Shown here piece after piece: positions 22,014 through 23,368 of a stretch of DNA of 23,368 nt (position 1 is the first letter of the stretch; each line of letters begins with the position of its first letter). The translations under genes and the position numbers were made by a program. The notes under the pieces are model-generated. The model saw only the letters and a program-made list of their open reading frames with translations. It was not told the DNA's origin and ran no database searches. Source of the DNA: JBGFRR01 sp041695045 (lineage in GTDB: Bacteria; Bacteroidota; Ignavibacteria; UBA10030); the NCBI GenBank assembly GCA_041695045.1, contig JBGFRR010000144.1, positions 1 through 23,368 on the forward strand, given 5' to 3'.

Positions 22014-23368
22014 GTGGATTGCTGGAGGTTGATTCTGAGGTGGTATCGGACAGCGATGATGCTGTCGTTGTTTTCAGTCGTCATGGACGTATCTTTCGCC
22101 CAGCCGCGAGAACTTCGAGGGGTTTGGTATACGCCTCGCACCGGCACCGGGTTTGTTACGCAGTCCCAGATCGCAGCGGCGATGGATACGATTGCAAACA
22201 ACAACTTCAACACCGTCTTCTTCCTTGTGTGGAGCCGGGGTTATACGCTCTGGCCAAGCAAGGTGTTTTATGATGCAACAGGGGGGCAGTACTGGACAGA
22301 TCCAAGTGCAGGCAATCGTGATCTTCTTGCCGAAGCAATCGCCGAAGCCCATCGCCGGGGATTGGAAATTGAAGCCTGGTTCGAGTACGGATTCGTCGGC
22401 GGCTGGAGCGGCTACCGTCCAGCCGGTTCACAACGAGGCCCCTTGCTGGATGCGAACCCGAGCTGGAGAGGTCGAACCTCCACCGGTGCGGATTCCATCT
22501 CCATTGGTGCTGCAGGCCACTTTTACTGGATGTCGCATCTCCACAGCGGCGTTCAGAGGTTTCTGGCCGACCTTGCCATTGAAATGGCCGTAAACTATGA
22601 CCTCGACGGAATCCAGCTTGACCGGTTTCGTTATCCACAACTCGATTGGGGATACGACAGTGCCACAGTGGCCGTCTTCCGGGCAGAAGAAGGTGTTGAT
22701 CCTCCGCCCGACTGGACAAATGCAAGCTGGAAGAGATGGCGCGCCGATAAACTCAATGCTTTCCACAAGGCAGTGTACGACTCGGTCAAACGCCATAACC
22801 CGGTGGTCCGCTTGACGAACGCACCCAGTCATTACTCATCTTCACGATATTCCGCGTATGATAGTTTTCTACAAGACTGGGCGGCCTGGTTAAACGATGG
22901 GTACCTCGATGCCGCTCATCTCCAAATGTATGTCAATGCTCCCACCCTCAGCGGTTATATCACGTACTGGAAAAACAACCTGGTCACGGATAAGGCGAAG
23001 CAGAAAAAAGTGTTTCCGGGCATTGCGGTTGCACCTGGCGGAGTACAGCTTTCGGCGTCTGAGTTTCTTTCGCTGATTGACACTACGCGCAGCCATGGAC
23101 TTCAGGGGAACGCCATCTGGTATTTCGAGGACCTCAATCGAACCGATGATGACACTGACAAGACCTACTGGGCACATCTCAAAAGCGGACCGTACCAGCA
23201 GTCGGCTATTCCTCCGCACCGCTTGCGAACTGATGGTCTGGCGGCATTCGTGACGGACCGACCTGTACCGGTAAGCGACGAACTAGTCCTGCCAACGCAC
23301 TTTCTCATCGAGCAGAACTACCCCAACCCCTTCAATCCCTCCACGACCATTCGCTATCACGTTCCGGT
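22014..23368 (+). CDS. Secreted GHL10-type glycoside-hydrolase-like protein with T9SS domain, 3' end beyond window
   Basis: The frame is open to the window edge (at least 451 codons). GTG 22014 is preceded by GGAGG (22005-22009). ATG 21984 and ATG 22056 are alternatives. A signal peptide with an Arg-rich start and MMLSLFSVVMDVSFA ends near residue 29. The body (33-400) matches the GHL10/DUF187 family (PF02638, YngK-like): ELRGVWYTPR, NNNFNTVFFLVWSRGYTLWP, EAHRRGLEIEAWFEYGF and YDLDGIQLDRFRYP (195-208). This TIM-barrel family is linked to glycan or peptidoglycan breakdown, and Asp198 or Asp203 could be catalytic (inference). A short linker holds GLAAFVTDR. The sorting domain starts near residue 430 (FLIEQNYPNPFNPST) and is cut off by the window. 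Confidence 0.85.
   Translation, partial: MDCWRLILRWYRTAMMLSLFSVVMDVSFAQPRELRGVWYTPRTGTGFVTQSQIAAAMDTIANNNFNTVFFLVWSRGYTLWPSKVFYDATGGQYWTDPSAGNRDLLAEAIAEAHRRGLEIEAWFEYGFVGGWSGYRPAGSQRGPLLDANPSWRGRTSTGADSISIGAAGHFYWMSHLHSGVQRFLADLAIEMAVNYDLDGIQLDRFRYPQLDWGYDSATVAVFRAEEGVDPPPDWTNASWKRWRADKLNAFHKAVYDSVKRHNPVVRLTNAPSHYSSSRYSAYDSFLQDWAAWLNDGYLDAAHLQMYVNAPTLSGYITYWKNNLVTDKAKQKKVFPGIAVAPGGVQLSASEFLSLIDTTRSHGLQGNAIWYFEDLNRTDDDTDKTYWAHLKSGPYQQSAIPPHRLRTDGLAAFVTDRPVPVSDELVLPTHFLIEQNYPNPFNPSTTIRYHVP
23235..23368 (+). repeat. C-terminal cassette repeat, copy 2
   Basis: This is the partner of the copy at 21620-21753 in the neighbouring cargo gene, in the same reading frame and with no indels. The 59 nt at 23310-23368 are identical to 21695-21753. 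Identity is still perfect at the window edge, so the full length of the tract is unknown. Confidence 0.85.

Noticed and set aside
22153..22593. A 146-codon plus-strand frame within the right-hand end, and minus-strand frames over 22074-23219
   Set aside because: They overlap the GHL10-like reading frame, which has strong family motifs and stays open to the window edge.
1..23368. CRISPR arrays, tRNA or rRNA genes, transposases and integrases
   Set aside because: I saw no regularly spaced repeats of CRISPR type, no recognisable RNA gene and no mobile-element protein in either strand.

Overview
The window looks like chromosomal DNA from a T9SS-bearing member of the Fibrobacterota-Chlorobiota-Bacteroidota (FCB) superphylum, most likely Ignavibacteriota, Kryptoniota or a neighbour. 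Two proteins at the right end carry the EQNYPNPFNPSTTI-type C-terminal sorting domain, ilvC is the short form shared by Bacteroidota and fungi, and several genes start after A/C-rich leaders without a Shine-Dalgarno sequence. The lineage call is inference from these traits, not from a marker gene.

Positions 51-17857 hold a compact, one-strand amino-acid biosynthesis cluster: ilvB, ilvN, gltB, ilvC, cimA, a small unknown gene, aroF (DAHP synthase), leuA, leuC, leuD, proC, leuB, ilvE. Several junctions overlap by 4 nt (ilvC/cimA, aroF/leuA, proC/leuB). Pyruvate can enter by acetolactate synthase (valine and leucine) or by citramalate synthase (isoleucine through LeuCD and LeuB, with no need for threonine deaminase). 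GltB would supply glutamate, the amino donor for IlvE. DAHP synthase and P5C reductase bring in the aromatic and proline pathways. Not in the window: ilvD, any threonine deaminase, and gltD, the reductase partner that this GltB should need.

Positions 17937-18722 encode a nitrilase-superfamily amidase on the same strand, possibly the end of the cluster. Positions 18723-19368 have no intact gene. They contain the remains of a TlpA/ResA-like thioredoxin gene broken by two opposite 1-nt frameshifts, a strong 9-bp hairpin, and a TTGACA-type promoter region with repeated TTAGTTT boxes.

Positions 19369-23368 form a less GC-rich block of different character. It has a ROK-family regulator that has lost both the kinase and the zinc motifs, a secreted T9SS cargo protein with a propeller-like body, and a secreted GHL10-type glycoside-hydrolase-like protein that runs off the right edge. 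The two cargo genes share a gap-free 134-nt C-terminal cassette whose last 59 nt are identical, which points to recent duplication or gene conversion of the sorting signal.

I did not find a clear-cut new defence or mobile system. The most unusual items are the shared sorting-domain cassette, the broken thioredoxin gene, the small unknown protein inside the biosynthetic cluster, the CAAC-rich leaders, and the candidate ROK operator motif shared by the regulator and its neighbour.
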